Assembly: GCF_002953935.1 (NCBI RefSeq)
Contig: NZ_CP026514.1
Location: 1,054,001-1,118,000 of the forward strand
Direction of reading: 5' to 3'
Source of the DNA: Arthrobacter sp. PGP41
GTDB lineage: Bacteria; Actinomycetota; Actinomycetes; Actinomycetales; Micrococcaceae
DNA: 64,000 bases
Notes under the pieces: generated by a model
The model's database searches: none
The model's input: the letters and a program-made list of their open reading frames with translations, nothing else
Told to the model about the DNA's origin: nothing
Position numbers and translations under genes: made by a program
In this document: positions 26,597 to 36,900 of the stretch, piece after piece
Layout of the letters: the number at the start of each line of letters is the position of its first letter
Numbering within the stretch: the stretch's first letter is position 1

Positions 26597-27037
26597 GGCG
26601 GTAGCCGTTAAGATCCGAGTCATCGTGCAGGTCAAGTTGTGGTGGCTACTAACTGCTTCGCGGAGGACAGCTTGCAGTGGGGCGCCGATGATCAGGGCCT
26701 CCTGAGAGTGTTGGTGCGCACGCCCACTTCAAGCCAATTAGCGCTCTCGCAAAACTCCCGCCGGCCCGGACGGCGCAGTGTCTCAGGCTGGCCGCCCGGC
26801 ACGGGAACCGCCATTTGCGCGGGATGCACCAGCAGGTAGCCGAGCCGGCATAGGAACTGTCTGGCAGCAGGTCCCGCAGGGGCGGATCCGCACGTCGGGT
26901 GGTCCTATCGCGTCTAGGACTTCGGCACGCACTCGGCCGTTGCATGTGCTAGCTAGCAAAAGTGCTTTGACTGCATATACTCAACACAGTTTACGTGTTG
27001 GCATTGCGCTACCACTTCCGTTCAAAGGAGAGTTGCC
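26597..27037. other. Gene-free spacer, 441 bp
   Basis: No supported gene between the insertion sequence and the GmrSD-like gene. The last about 90 bp are A/T-richer and end with AAAGGAGAG, the ribosome-binding site of the next gene, so its promoter is expected here, but I could not assign -35 and -10 boxes with proper spacing. Confidence 0.4.
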
Positions 27038-29296
27038 ATGAAAGCTTCGGAGGCCCCAATGCTCGAAATGCTAAGAGTGGCCCGTCAATTTGAAATACCT
27101 CTTTACCAGAGGACCTATTCCTGGACAATAGAGGAATGCCAGACGCTTTGGCGTGACATTGTTCGTGCTGGTTCGAATGACAACGTCAATGTCCACTTCA
27201 TCGGTTCTGTTGTACACATCAGTAAAGGTCAGAGCAACCTGACGGCGCAGGAACCTTTGCTGGTGATTGATGGTCAACAGCGACTCACGTCAACCACTCT
27301 TCTTCTCAAGGCACTAGCCTCGACAATTGCTGAGCGACTAGATGGTGTCCAGGAGCCACTTGATGGTTTTTCTGCCACGAAAATAGCGAAACGCTACTTG
27401 ATAAATGATGACGAAGAAGATGTTCGCCGCTACCGATTGGTGCTAACTCAAACTGACCGCGATACTCTTATGGCCATTGTTGACGATTCTCCTTCACCTC
27501 ATGAACCCTCGCTACGTATTGCGGAGAACTTTGAATGGTTCAGAAAGCAGCTTTTCGATTTTGTTGATACCGGCCAAGATCTCGCAATTGTTTGTCGGGG
27601 CCTGATGAAGCTGATGGTCGTTGACATTGCCCTAACGCGGGACCAGGAGAACCCGCAGCTCATCTTCGAATCAATGAATTCGACAGGTAAAGAACTTAGC
27701 CAGGCCGACTTGATCCGGAACTTCGTCCTCATGGGCCTAAAACCGTCGCTTCAGGCGATGCTTTACAAGACCTACTGGCGTCCTATGGAACTCGCATTCG
27801 GTCAAGCGGCCTACGCGGATCATTTCGACCCCTTTGTTAGACATTTCCTGACCATCAAGACGGGGAGTATTCCGCGTAACGATGCAATTTATGACGCATT
27901 CAAGTCTTACTACAATGAACAGCTGAACTTCCCCGAGCCGCCTGAGGAAGCCGCGCTCGAAGCCCTGATGGCAGACTTCCGGACGGCGGCAGAGCACTAT
28001 TGTGCACTCGCCTTAGGTGCAGAGCCCGACAAAGCCTTGCACACGGTCTTCCGTGATATAGCGGAGCTTAAGGTCGATGTAGCCTACCCGACTCTACTTG
28101 AGTTGTATGGTGACTATGCTTCTGGACGTTTGAGCAAGATGGATTTTTTGACTGCAGCTCGACTTGTTGAAGCCTACGTCTTTAGGCGTGCTGTATGCGG
28201 TCTCGCGACTAACTCCTTGAACAAGACCTTTTCGACCTTGATGAAGGGTCTGGACAAGTCTGCATACTTGGAGAATTTCATAGCTAGGCTTGTTCTTCTG
28301 AAGAGCTATAAGCGGTTTCCCGACGATGAGGAGTTCGCTTCAAAACTTGCCACAAATGACTCCTACCACTTCAAGAGGCGGCTATACCTGCTGCGGAAAC
28401 TGGAGAACTTTGCCAGAAAAGAACCTATCAGCATCACCGACTACACTATTGAACATGTTTTGCCGCAGAATCCCAATCTTTCTGAGGAATGGCGGAGTGA
28501 TCTCGGCGATTCTTGGAAAGAGGTTCAAACTGCATGGTTGCACACCTTAGGCAACCTGACTCTCACCGGGTACAACTCTGAGTACAGCGATAAGAGCTTC
28601 CACGAAAAGAAGACCATGAAGGGTGGCTTCGACAGTAGCCCTCTTAAGCTGAATGCGTCTGTGCGAGTGCATCAGATTTGGAATGAGGCGGCGATTGGAC
28701 AACGTGCTTCGGAACTGACGACGTTGGCGACGTCAGTTTGGTTACGTCCACAGGTCGCCAGCAGGTTCCTGGTCAACGAATCGAAGCCGAAACCCGTCAG
28801 TTTGATGGCTCAACTTTATCCAGATTTTGCTGAAAGTGTTTGGAGGGTTGCTCACCATGCCCTACGAGAGGAAGTCCTGGCCCTGGACCCAACTATCACC
28901 GAAGAGATCGGGAATCAGGTTATCAGCTTCAGCTCAACACGGCCGTTCGCTGATGTTTACATTGCTAATGATCGGCTCGTGGTTCAGGCCAAGGTGCCAG
29001 CGGGGACTCTCGATGATCCCCACGGCATTTGTACCGACATTAGTACGATAGTTCATCCGGGAGTCGGGAATCTCCGGATGTATCTGGAAAACGCAAGTGA
29101 TCTTCCGAAAATAATGGGCGTCATACGTCAGGCCTTTGATGAGCAACTCGATGATTCATCTGAGGCCAGTGCCGAGTTTGATTCCCTGGAAGTCGATGCC
29201 GATGTTCTTAGAGCATCTTTGGATCCTGCGTTGCTGGTTCCCACACCTTCCGCGCAGGCTGCGGGTGACGAACCGCCCTCGCTCTTCGACGAGTAG
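27038..29296 (+). CDS. GmrSD-like modification-dependent restriction enzyme (DUF262-HNH-DUF5655)
   Basis: 752 residues. The N-terminal DUF262 (GmrS-like) domain has PLYQRTYSW near 21-29 and the nucleotide-binding DGQQRLTST near 77-85. The DUF1524/GmrD HNH nuclease is in the middle: ITDYTIEHVLPQNPNL, then HTLGNLTLTGYNSEYSDKSF. The C-terminal about 120 residues (SSTRPFADVYI ... HPGVGNLRMYLENASDLPKI) fit DUF5655. GmrSD-type enzymes cut DNA with glucosylated or otherwise modified cytosines; the DUF5655 tail is a common extra module. A good AAAGGAG precedes the ATG. Single-gene system. Base composition is lower in GC than the flanking genes. Confidence 0.88.
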   Translation: MKASEAPMLEMLRVARQFEIPLYQRTYSWTIEECQTLWRDIVRAGSNDNVNVHFIGSVVHISKGQSNLTAQEPLLVIDGQQRLTSTTLLLKALASTIAERLDGVQEPLDGFSATKIAKRYLINDDEEDVRRYRLVLTQTDRDTLMAIVDDSPSPHEPSLRIAENFEWFRKQLFDFVDTGQDLAIVCRGLMKLMVVDIALTRDQENPQLIFESMNSTGKELSQADLIRNFVLMGLKPSLQAMLYKTYWRPMELAFGQAAYADHFDPFVRHFLTIKTGSIPRNDAIYDAFKSYYNEQLNFPEPPEEAALEALMADFRTAAEHYCALALGAEPDKALHTVFRDIAELKVDVAYPTLLELYGDYASGRLSKMDFLTAARLVEAYVFRRAVCGLATNSLNKTFSTLMKGLDKSAYLENFIARLVLLKSYKRFPDDEEFASKLATNDSYHFKRRLYLLRKLENFARKEPISITDYTIEHVLPQNPNLSEEWRSDLGDSWKEVQTAWLHTLGNLTLTGYNSEYSDKSFHEKKTMKGGFDSSPLKLNASVRVHQIWNEAAIGQRASELTTLATSVWLRPQVASRFLVNESKPKPVSLMAQLYPDFAESVWRVAHHALREEVLALDPTITEEIGNQVISFSSTRPFADVYIANDRLVVQAKVPAGTLDDPHGICTDISTIVHPGVGNLRMYLENASDLPKIMGVIRQAFDEQLDDSSEASAEFDSLEVDADVLRASLDPALLVPTPSAQAAGDEPPSLFDE

Positions 29297-29343
29297 GCAT
29301 ACTGATTTGGCGTGCTTGAGGTCGCGTAGTGCATGGGCTTATA

Positions 29344-29433
29344 GGCGCACAGGTGTGGCCGCTTCATTCCCTTACACTGTGGTCCACGGGCTGGCGGTCC
29401 ACGACGTGACGACGCCGTTACGTAAGGATCTGC
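29344..29433 (-). pseudogene. YciI-like protein, 3' remnant
   Basis: The DNA matches the 3' end of the intact YciI-like gene at 53396-53698: the sequences for ADPYVTA, TSWTA.PWTTVV and EAATPVR are recognisable, but small deletions change the frame. The upstream two thirds of the gene are missing. It lies just after the GmrSD-like gene, beside the GNAT remnant. Confidence 0.65.
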
Positions 29434-29479
29434 GGCTGTGAAGCAGTCTGCCGGCCCTTCGTGGCTAGTGGGGAAATGA

Positions 29480-29993
29480 GTTCGTGTCGTTGAAGACAAG
29501 GGGGCCCGTGGCCCTGCTGCAGCACGTCCTGGCCCGGCACGTACCAGTCCCGCTCCGGTGTTCGACGGAAGCCCAGCCACCGATACAGGCTATGCGCCCG
29601 TCGCAATGAACGTGGCGCTGGTGATGCTGATCGCTCCGATGCCCGACAGCTGCCGGGCGTGCTCCACGATCGCGCGCACCACGGCACGGCACGGCCCACG
29701 CCGCCGCCCTGGTGCGCCGGGTCAAGGGCCAGCATCCGGAACTCCAGCTCCCCGTCCGTCGCGATCTCGCTGTAGGGCTGGCCGGCGAAGGTCAGCGTCA
29801 CCGCTGCCACTACCGTCCCGGCGGCTTCCGCCACCCACACCTGCGCGTGCTCGGCGCGGTGCTCTACGTCCTCCAGCACACCCATGTACGGATGGTCGGC
29901 GGCGAAGTGACCGGCCCGAAGGTAGGCGTCGCGGGTGATGCGGCGAACCTCCGGAAGGTCCGCCGGCACCGCCGGCCGGAAAACAACACTCAT
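29480..29993 (-). pseudogene. GNAT acetyltransferase, broken by two indels
   Basis: The start MSVVFRPAVPADLPEVRRIT and the acetyl-CoA-binding region FRMLALDPAHQGGGVGRA are intact. A 5-bp tandem duplication near 29685 then shifts the frame, so residues VRAIVEHARQLSGIGAISIT are encoded one frame away. A further extra base near 29600 restores the frame at AHSLYRWLGFRRTPERDWYVPGQDV. The tail is also degraded. The start overlaps the stop of the ribokinase remnant (ATGA), the same arrangement as at 58.7 kb. Confidence 0.75.
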
Positions 29994-30103
29994 GAGAAAG
30001 CGCTCGAAGCGGCAGCCGTCCGTTCCACGTAATGGCCCAGGTGTGCCAAATCCGGCTGCGACGACGCGTCGCCCACGGCGTCCGCACCCACGGCATTGGC
30101 CAC
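29990..30103 (-). pseudogene. Ribokinase, 3' remnant
   Basis: Encodes VANAVGADAVGDASSQPDLA followed by HLGHYVERTAAASSAFS and a stop, matching the last about 37 residues of the intact ribokinase at 58716-59582 (VANAVGGDAVGDPSSQPDLA, LGYYVERTAAAGGAR). The rest of the gene is missing; homology ends at about 30103. Confidence 0.8.
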
Positions 30104-30179
30104 TTTGTGTAGCATGCTCATTTAACAGAAATTGAACCGTGGGAATGCCGGGGGGCCGCCTAGGAATTTGGGAGGCGTC

Positions 30180-30581
30180 GTGACACCAGTTCTATCGCCC
30201 TTTCCGTGCCCTTATTGTGGAAAGCTGTTGTGCTCGCAGTTTTGGGATGGATATATCGCCCGTCATGCTTCCCGAGGTGCGCTATGCTCTGCCTCAGGTC
30301 TGACGTACGCCATGGCTTTGGCGACCGCCCCTCGCTCCACCGATTCGACGGTGAGCAGACCTCTGCGCTATGTATATGATCCACCAGCGCGCGGGGATTG
30401 TCCTGATTGTGGTAGATACGTTGACGTCTCTATGACGAACCGAACAGTCCCAAGGCATGTGACGTACAGGGGAGTACCATGCTCAGGGAAAGGGCGGCGA
30501 GCCCAGAATGTTGTTCCGAAATACACTAAGCCCTCAAGAGGGGGCGGCCCAGGCCCAATTCCTTGTGGTTTTCACAACTGA
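30180..30581 (+). CDS. Small protein with two CCHC zinc-type modules (copy B)
   Basis: About 133 residues from the GTG at 30180, chosen because GGGAGG lies upstream and the module then begins at the same distance as in copy A; a TTG at 30132 is possible. It has CPYC-x15-H-x6-CSASG and CPDC-x15-H-x7-CSGKG, the same double Cys/His module as the protein at 18475-18891. No known family. Here it stands alone, between the metabolic gene scars and the Hhe gene, not next to a helicase of the PLD type; the downstream large gene is however also a helicase. Confidence 0.65.
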   Translation: MTPVLSPFPCPYCGKLLCSQFWDGYIARHASRGALCSASGLTYAMALATAPRSTDSTVSRPLRYVYDPPARGDCPDCGRYVDVSMTNRTVPRHVTYRGVPCSGKGRRAQNVVPKYTKPSRGGGPGPIPCGFHN

Positions 30582-30994
30582 GGGGCTGCACCACGCGATG
30601 TCCAGCCTGCCGGGGCGCACGCACGGAAGGCGAGGCGCCCAGGGAGGTGCCGCCGTCGGGCATTCCCAGCAGCGACTCCCCACCTCGTGCACCGCACGCT
30701 AAGCCGGAAGTCCACTTAGTCGCAGCCCCTTCCGGCCCTACTGAACGGCGGCGTCTGCAGTCAAAGCTCGCTGCGTCGGCCGGACGGCTCTTTCTCCGTG
30801 CGCCTAGCCCCGGGAGGGCCTAAAGAGCCGCAAACAACGGGTTCCATTGGTCCGGGCCGTAACCTACCGGTCTTTCGGACCGTTGCGCAGTGCCAGAACC
30901 AGCAGACAGGCAGGATTGTCAGCGCCGGATGCCATGATTGGTTGCATTGATTGAATGACGGTACTGATGGCGGTGCCGTAGATGGGGGAATGTG
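30582..30994. other. Gene-free spacer, about 410 bp
   Basis: No supported gene. It must contain the promoter of the large Hhe gene, but no convincing hexamer pair was identified. GGGGG six bases before the ATG at 30995 is the Hhe ribosome-binding site. Confidence 0.4.
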
Positions 30995-33900
30995 ATGAGT
31001 CTGTCCAACCGCGAGTATGTGGGCCGGGCCCTTGAGGCCTTGGCGTTTGGCCTGGAGCCCTACATCGCAGCAGTGCTCTCCGAGGTAGCCCCCGGCGTGG
31101 CATGGACCAAGATCATTCAGCACAAGGATGAGAACGCCGGCCGCGCTGCGCAATCCTACGCACCCACGGATCTCAGCCTGCAGCTGCGCATCATGACTGA
31201 ATCCATGGGCTCACTTGGCTACCCTTTCAACCTCCCGCATGAGGCACGCAGCCACACCTCCGAGCTGCGCCAGGCACGGAACCGCTGGGCCCACAATGAG
31301 ACCTTCGATGACGCCGATACCTTCCGTGCCCTGGACACCGCAGGTCGGCTGGCCAAAGTGATCGGGCTGGACCAAACTCACAGCGAGTTGGCTGCGCTTC
31401 TTACCGAGTACCAGAACCGGTCCTCTCCCAGCCGGGAACAACCGGAAGAAGCCCAGCAGGGTCTGCCGGCCGCCGTCGCGCAGTCCGACCACCCGGAGGA
31501 AAGCCTTCCAGGTGAGCCCTCGGCCCATGGCCCGGCTGCATCCGCTCCTCACGTTGTGGTCGACGTGACCACTGCAGATTCACTGAGCTACGCGATGGCG
31601 CACAACGGCTTCCGCTTCGTCAGGCAGGTCAAGATCACCAACAATGGCGCGGAAATCCGTGGTGCAGTAGTCCGGGTGGAGGCCTCCGCTCAGACAGGCC
31701 GGATCTCCGGCGACTTCCAGCAGTATGTGGACCTTGCCGCAGGCCAAACCATCACGCTCGATGACCTCAACGTTCCAGTTCAGGCCGCCACCATGTATGA
31801 ACTGGCTGACCGCCAGATGGGAAAGGTGCTGGTCACCGTCCACGCGGGCGCCGATGCCGCCGTAGCGGAGCTGGGCCGCGCAGAGACGGACCTGACACTC
31901 CTGCCCGCTCAGCTGTGGATCGCCGGCCGGGGACTCGTCTCCTACGAGTTCCTGGCCGCGTACGTGCAACCGCACCATCCCAGCATTGCCAAGCTCATGT
32001 CCGAGGCCGCCGACATCCTCATGCAAACAACGGGCAGCGGCAGCTTCGACGGGTACCTGGAAGACGGGGACCGGGTGGACCAGATCGTGTTCGCCATCGC
32101 CCAGGCCATGAGCAACCGCGACATCCGCTACAGCATGCCACCCGCCAGCTGGGGACTGGAAGGTCAGCAGGTACGCACGCCGGCGCAGGTTCTTGACGAC
32201 CGCTTGGGCACGTGTCTCGACACCACGCTGGTCCTGGCTGCCGCTTTGGAATTCTGCGGCATCCGGCCTCTGCTCTGGCTGGTGGAGGGCCACGCCTTCC
32301 TCGGCTACTGGCGGGAGGAGGGCAGCCTCAGCACTGCGGCCTCCGACGACGTGCCCGAGCTGGTCAGCCTTGTACAGCGGGGCTTCATCGGCCTCGTGGA
32401 AACCACGCTCCTCACCGGCAGCCAGCCGATCTCGGCGGCCGCATTACGCAACAGCCCGCTGAACCGCTATGTGGAAAGCGGCAATGACGAGATCAACGCG
32501 GTGACTGACATCAGGCGCGCCCGCCTCGATGGCATCTACCCGTTGCCTGCCCGCACCATGTCCGACGCCGGAACCTACACCGTGGTCAAGTACGTCCCGG
32601 AAACCAAGACTGCGCCGGAGCTGCCGAAGAAGGCAGCCTCAAGCGGAGGAACGGCCAGGACCACAACCGATGTCCCGCCCCGGGTGGTCCAATGGAAGAA
32701 CGCGCTGCTGGACCTGAGCCTGCGGAACAGGCTCATCAACTTCACTGACACGGCCCGGTTCCCACTCGCAGTGCCCACCGCCTGGATGGGCGCCTTCGAG
32801 GACCTCATCAGCAAAGGCGCGTCTGTCAGCCTGCTTCCGTCTAACCAGATCAGCGCCATCCACCAGGAACGCGGCGTCCGCTTCGGCAAGGACCTTCCCC
32901 AAGACGAACTCGCCGACCTGCTCAGCTCCAAAAAAGCCGTGTTCGCCGAGGTCAGCGAAGACGGCTACAACGCCAAGATGCGCGGGCTCGCCTACAAGGC
33001 GAAGACCCAGCTGGAGGAAACCGGAGCCAACAACCTCTATCTGGCCCTTGGCAGCCTGATGTGGGAGCTGGACGGCCGGGCGCTTCGGTCCCCGCTGGTT
33101 CTAGTCCCGGTGAAACTGACTTCCGCAGGAAAAAACGGTCTGTACCGGGTCACACTCGACGAGACCGGCCAGTCCACGCCGAACTATTGTCTCCTCGAGA
33201 AGCTGGCCCAGTCTCACGACCTGCGCATCCCCGGCCTCGCCGAGCCTGAGGAAGACGGATCTGGAATCGATCTGGACGCTGCCTTCGCTGCTGTCCGGAC
33301 CGCCGTTTCGGCCAAGGGCCTGGCTTTTCGCGTGGAAAACACCGTGGACCTGTCCATGTTGCAGTTCGCCAAATTCCGCCTGTGGAAAGACCTTGACGAG
33401 AACTGGAAGGAATTCACCGCCAACAGCCTGGTCAAACACCTGATCAGCACCCCCACGGAACTCTATTCAGACAGCGTTGCCGTCACGCCCGACGTCGACC
33501 TGGACGCCTTGGCTGCCCAGTGTCCAATACCAGCGGACTCGTCTCAGTTGGAGGCAGTCGCGTCTGCGGTCGCCGGCCAGACGTTCGTCCTGGAAGGCCC
33601 TCCGGGCACCGGAAAGTCACAGACCATCACCAACCTCTTGACCCGCGCCATTGCTGACGGCAAAAGGGTCTTGTTCGTCGCGGAGAAGCGGGCAGCACTG
33701 GATGTTGTCCAGAAGCGGCTCGACGACGTCGGGATGGGACCGTTCTCCCTTGATCTGCATGACAAGGGCAGCAAGCCGGCAGTGGTTCGGGCACAGATCA
33801 AACACGCCTTGGAGCTGAGCTTGTCGGCGAACAAGCAGCAGCTCGAGACTGCCTCCACCGACCTTGCCTCGGTCCGCCGTGGACTGGTCCGGTATGCCCA

Positions 33901-36900
33901 CAACGTCCATGAGGAGAATGGCGCGCAGCTGTCCCTCTACAGCGCGCGGACCAAGGCTCTGACCTATGAACCTGAGCACGCCACGGTTTCACTCAGCCCG
34001 GAGCTGACCGCGTCCTTAAATGATTCCACCCTCGAGTCGATCCGGCAGGTGTTCCGGGAACTTCCAGAGTTTACGGACCCCGTCCGGCCTGGACCTGATC
34101 ACCCATGGCGGTTTGCCTCTGTCGCTGGCGGCGAGCAGCAGGAGCAGCAACTGCTGGCTCTGGGAATTCGCCTCAACGAGGCGCTGAACGCCTTGCGGCC
34201 AACGCCCGGACTGCCGCCGGTTTTGGACGCCGCGCAGACACCGGCCGACGTCGCAACGCTCGCCACACTGCTGCAGGACCGGGACGTCCCGCTGGTGACA
34301 CTGGATGTGGTCCGCTCTAGCGACTGGTCAGTTAATGCTGAACAGCTGGAGAAACTGGTTACGGCGTTTGCGTCCGTCCAGCATCCGGGCCTTGAGCAGG
34401 TAGCACCGGCGGCTATGGACCTTCCTCTGCCAGAAATCCTCGGCCGCGCACAGCATGCCGCAGCTTCCGGGTTCTGGGGACGCAAAAAGCGGTTGTTGGC
34501 AGTGGCCGCCGAACTGTCTTCCGTGCTTGTTCCTGGAGCTGAGATCCGCCACAAGGAGCTGGTGCCGCTGCTGGAGAAACTGGTGGCCGTCCAGCACGAG
34601 GTCTCCGGACTGCGGGCAACGCGGGGCTCTTTGCCTGGGCTTCCTGCGGATCAGCAATGGAACCCGCTGACGCCGGACGCACAAGCCGACCTGCGGCACC
34701 GTATTTCCTGGCTTCGCTGGGCCGCGCAGGCGGTGCAGCCGGCTTCGGAGCCCGCCGTCGCCGGCTTTCAGAGCGAGCTCCGTACGTTCCTGACAGATGC
34801 CCCCGACGTCCACCAGAACGTTGTCGGCTGGTTGCGGGAGCTTTCCCATGCCTGGGAAGAATTCCTGAAGATCCAAGGTGTGGGTAGTGACGACCTGCGG
34901 GCGTGGACCGGTGAGCGGGGCTTCCTGGCCCGGTGGTGGGAAACGTCCGTGCCGCGCCGACTGGACGCGGCGGGGTCGGTACCGCTGACCCGGTGGTTCG
35001 AGCTGGTCCGTCATGTCGAACCGCTGCGTGCCGCGGGGCTGCTGGATGCCCGTATTGCCATCCTCGACGGCGAGCTGGAAGCAGATGACGCGGCGGCAGC
35101 CTTTGAACGCGGCTTGGCTGAAGGGTCGCTGGCCGAACGGCGCATCGCTACCGGGTTGGCCGACTTTGATCCCACAGTGCACGAGCGGACCATCGAGCGG
35201 TTCACCACGCGCGCGGAAGCGGTACGCGAGTTGCTCAAAACCAACCTTGCCGCCGGGGTCCTGCGCTCCCGGACGGTCTCGTCGTCGTCGACCTCCGGAC
35301 GCATGGGCGAGCTGCAACGGCAACTCACGAGGCAACGAGGTGGCTTGTCCGTCCGAAAACTGATGGAACACTACGCAGACCTCATAACGGGGATCATGCC
35401 CTGCACGCTGGTCAGCCCGGATTCGGTAGCGCGGTTCTTCCCTGCCAAGGCCGGACTGTTTGACATCGTGGTGTTCGATGAAGCCTCACAGATTCGGGTT
35501 GCCGACGCGGTGGGTGCCATGGGCCGCGGTGCGTCAGTGGTGGTGGTGGGTGACAGCAAGCAAATGCCGCCCACGTCGTTCGCAGAGATTTCCTCTGACG
35601 CCGGCAGCGATGGCGACGCCGAGATCTCCGTGGTGGAGGATATGGAGTCGATCCTTTCCGAGTGCGTGGAAGCGCGGGTGCCGCGGCAGTGGCTGTCCTG
35701 GCACTACCGGAGCCAGGACGAATCGCTGATTGCTTTCAGTAACCAGCAGTACTACGACAGCAAGCTTTCCTCGTTCCCGGGCCCGTCCCATGGCGCTGCG
35801 AATGCGGGTGTCCGCGGGCATGGCGTGAACTTTGTCCGCGTGGACGGCCAGTTCAACCGCTCGGGACCGTCCAAGGTCCTTCGTACCAATCCGGTGGAGG
35901 CTGCTGCGGTGGTGGCCGAGATTCGCCGGAGGTTTGATGCTGATTCAGCAGGGACTCCCTCCGTAGGTGTGGTGACCTTCAACCTGCAGCAACGTGCCCT
36001 GATCGAAGGGCTGCTGCGCGACACCGAGGATCCGCGTATCGTCGCTGCCCTGGACGAGGATTCAGAGGGGCTTTTCGTCAAGAACCTCGAGAACGTGCAG
36101 GGTGATGAGCGGGACGTCATCCTGTTCTCGACGGGGTTCAGCAAGAATGACAAGGGATACCTGCCGCTGAACTTTGGTCCCTTGAACCGGTCTGGTGGGG
36201 AACGGCGCCTCAACGTTGCTGTCACCCGTGCACGCCGACAAGTTATAGTCTTCTCCAGCTTCAACCCGGCCGATCTGCGCTCTGAGGAAACCAGCTCCGT
36301 TGGCATCAAGCACCTGCGGTCCTACCTCGATCTGGCCGAGCAGGGGACCGCTGCTCTGCCTTATGACGGGCGCCGCGCCGCCAGTATTGACCTGCACCGG
36401 GAAGAGATAGCCGACGCGTTGCGGGACCGTGGCTTTGTCGTTGCAGCAGACGTGGGGCTGTCCGACTTCAAAGTTGATATCAGCGTTGCCGTTCCGGACA
36501 ACCCCAACCGCCCGTTGATGGCCGTCCTTCTGGACAGCCCCGCGTGGGCTGCCCGCCGGACGGCGGGCGATCGGGACGGGCTGCCCCGGGATGTTTTGAC
36601 GCGGATGATGCGATGGCCCTCAGTAGAGCGCGTGTGGTTGCCGGCGTGGCTGGCCGACCGGGACGCGGTGCTGGACAAGCTTGAAGCTGCTCTGGAGGGA
36701 GCGTACGTGGCGGCAGCTCCTGCTTCAGAACCGCAGGATGCCTTGGCTGGCGGAACTCCCGCGGTGACGCGCTCCGGACGACGGGCGGCAGAGGACGCCG
36801 CACCTGAGCAGGAGTTCGTTCTGGTCGCAGGCAAGGACACTTCGCCGGCTGGCCAGGGCACCCTCCTGGAGGCCGTTCAAGCGAACCCCAGGCCAGTTGC

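Noticed and set aside
26968..26982. TTGACT and TATACT as a promoter for the GmrSD-like gene
   Set aside because: The two hexamers are separated by only 3 bp, so they cannot be a -35/-10 pair.
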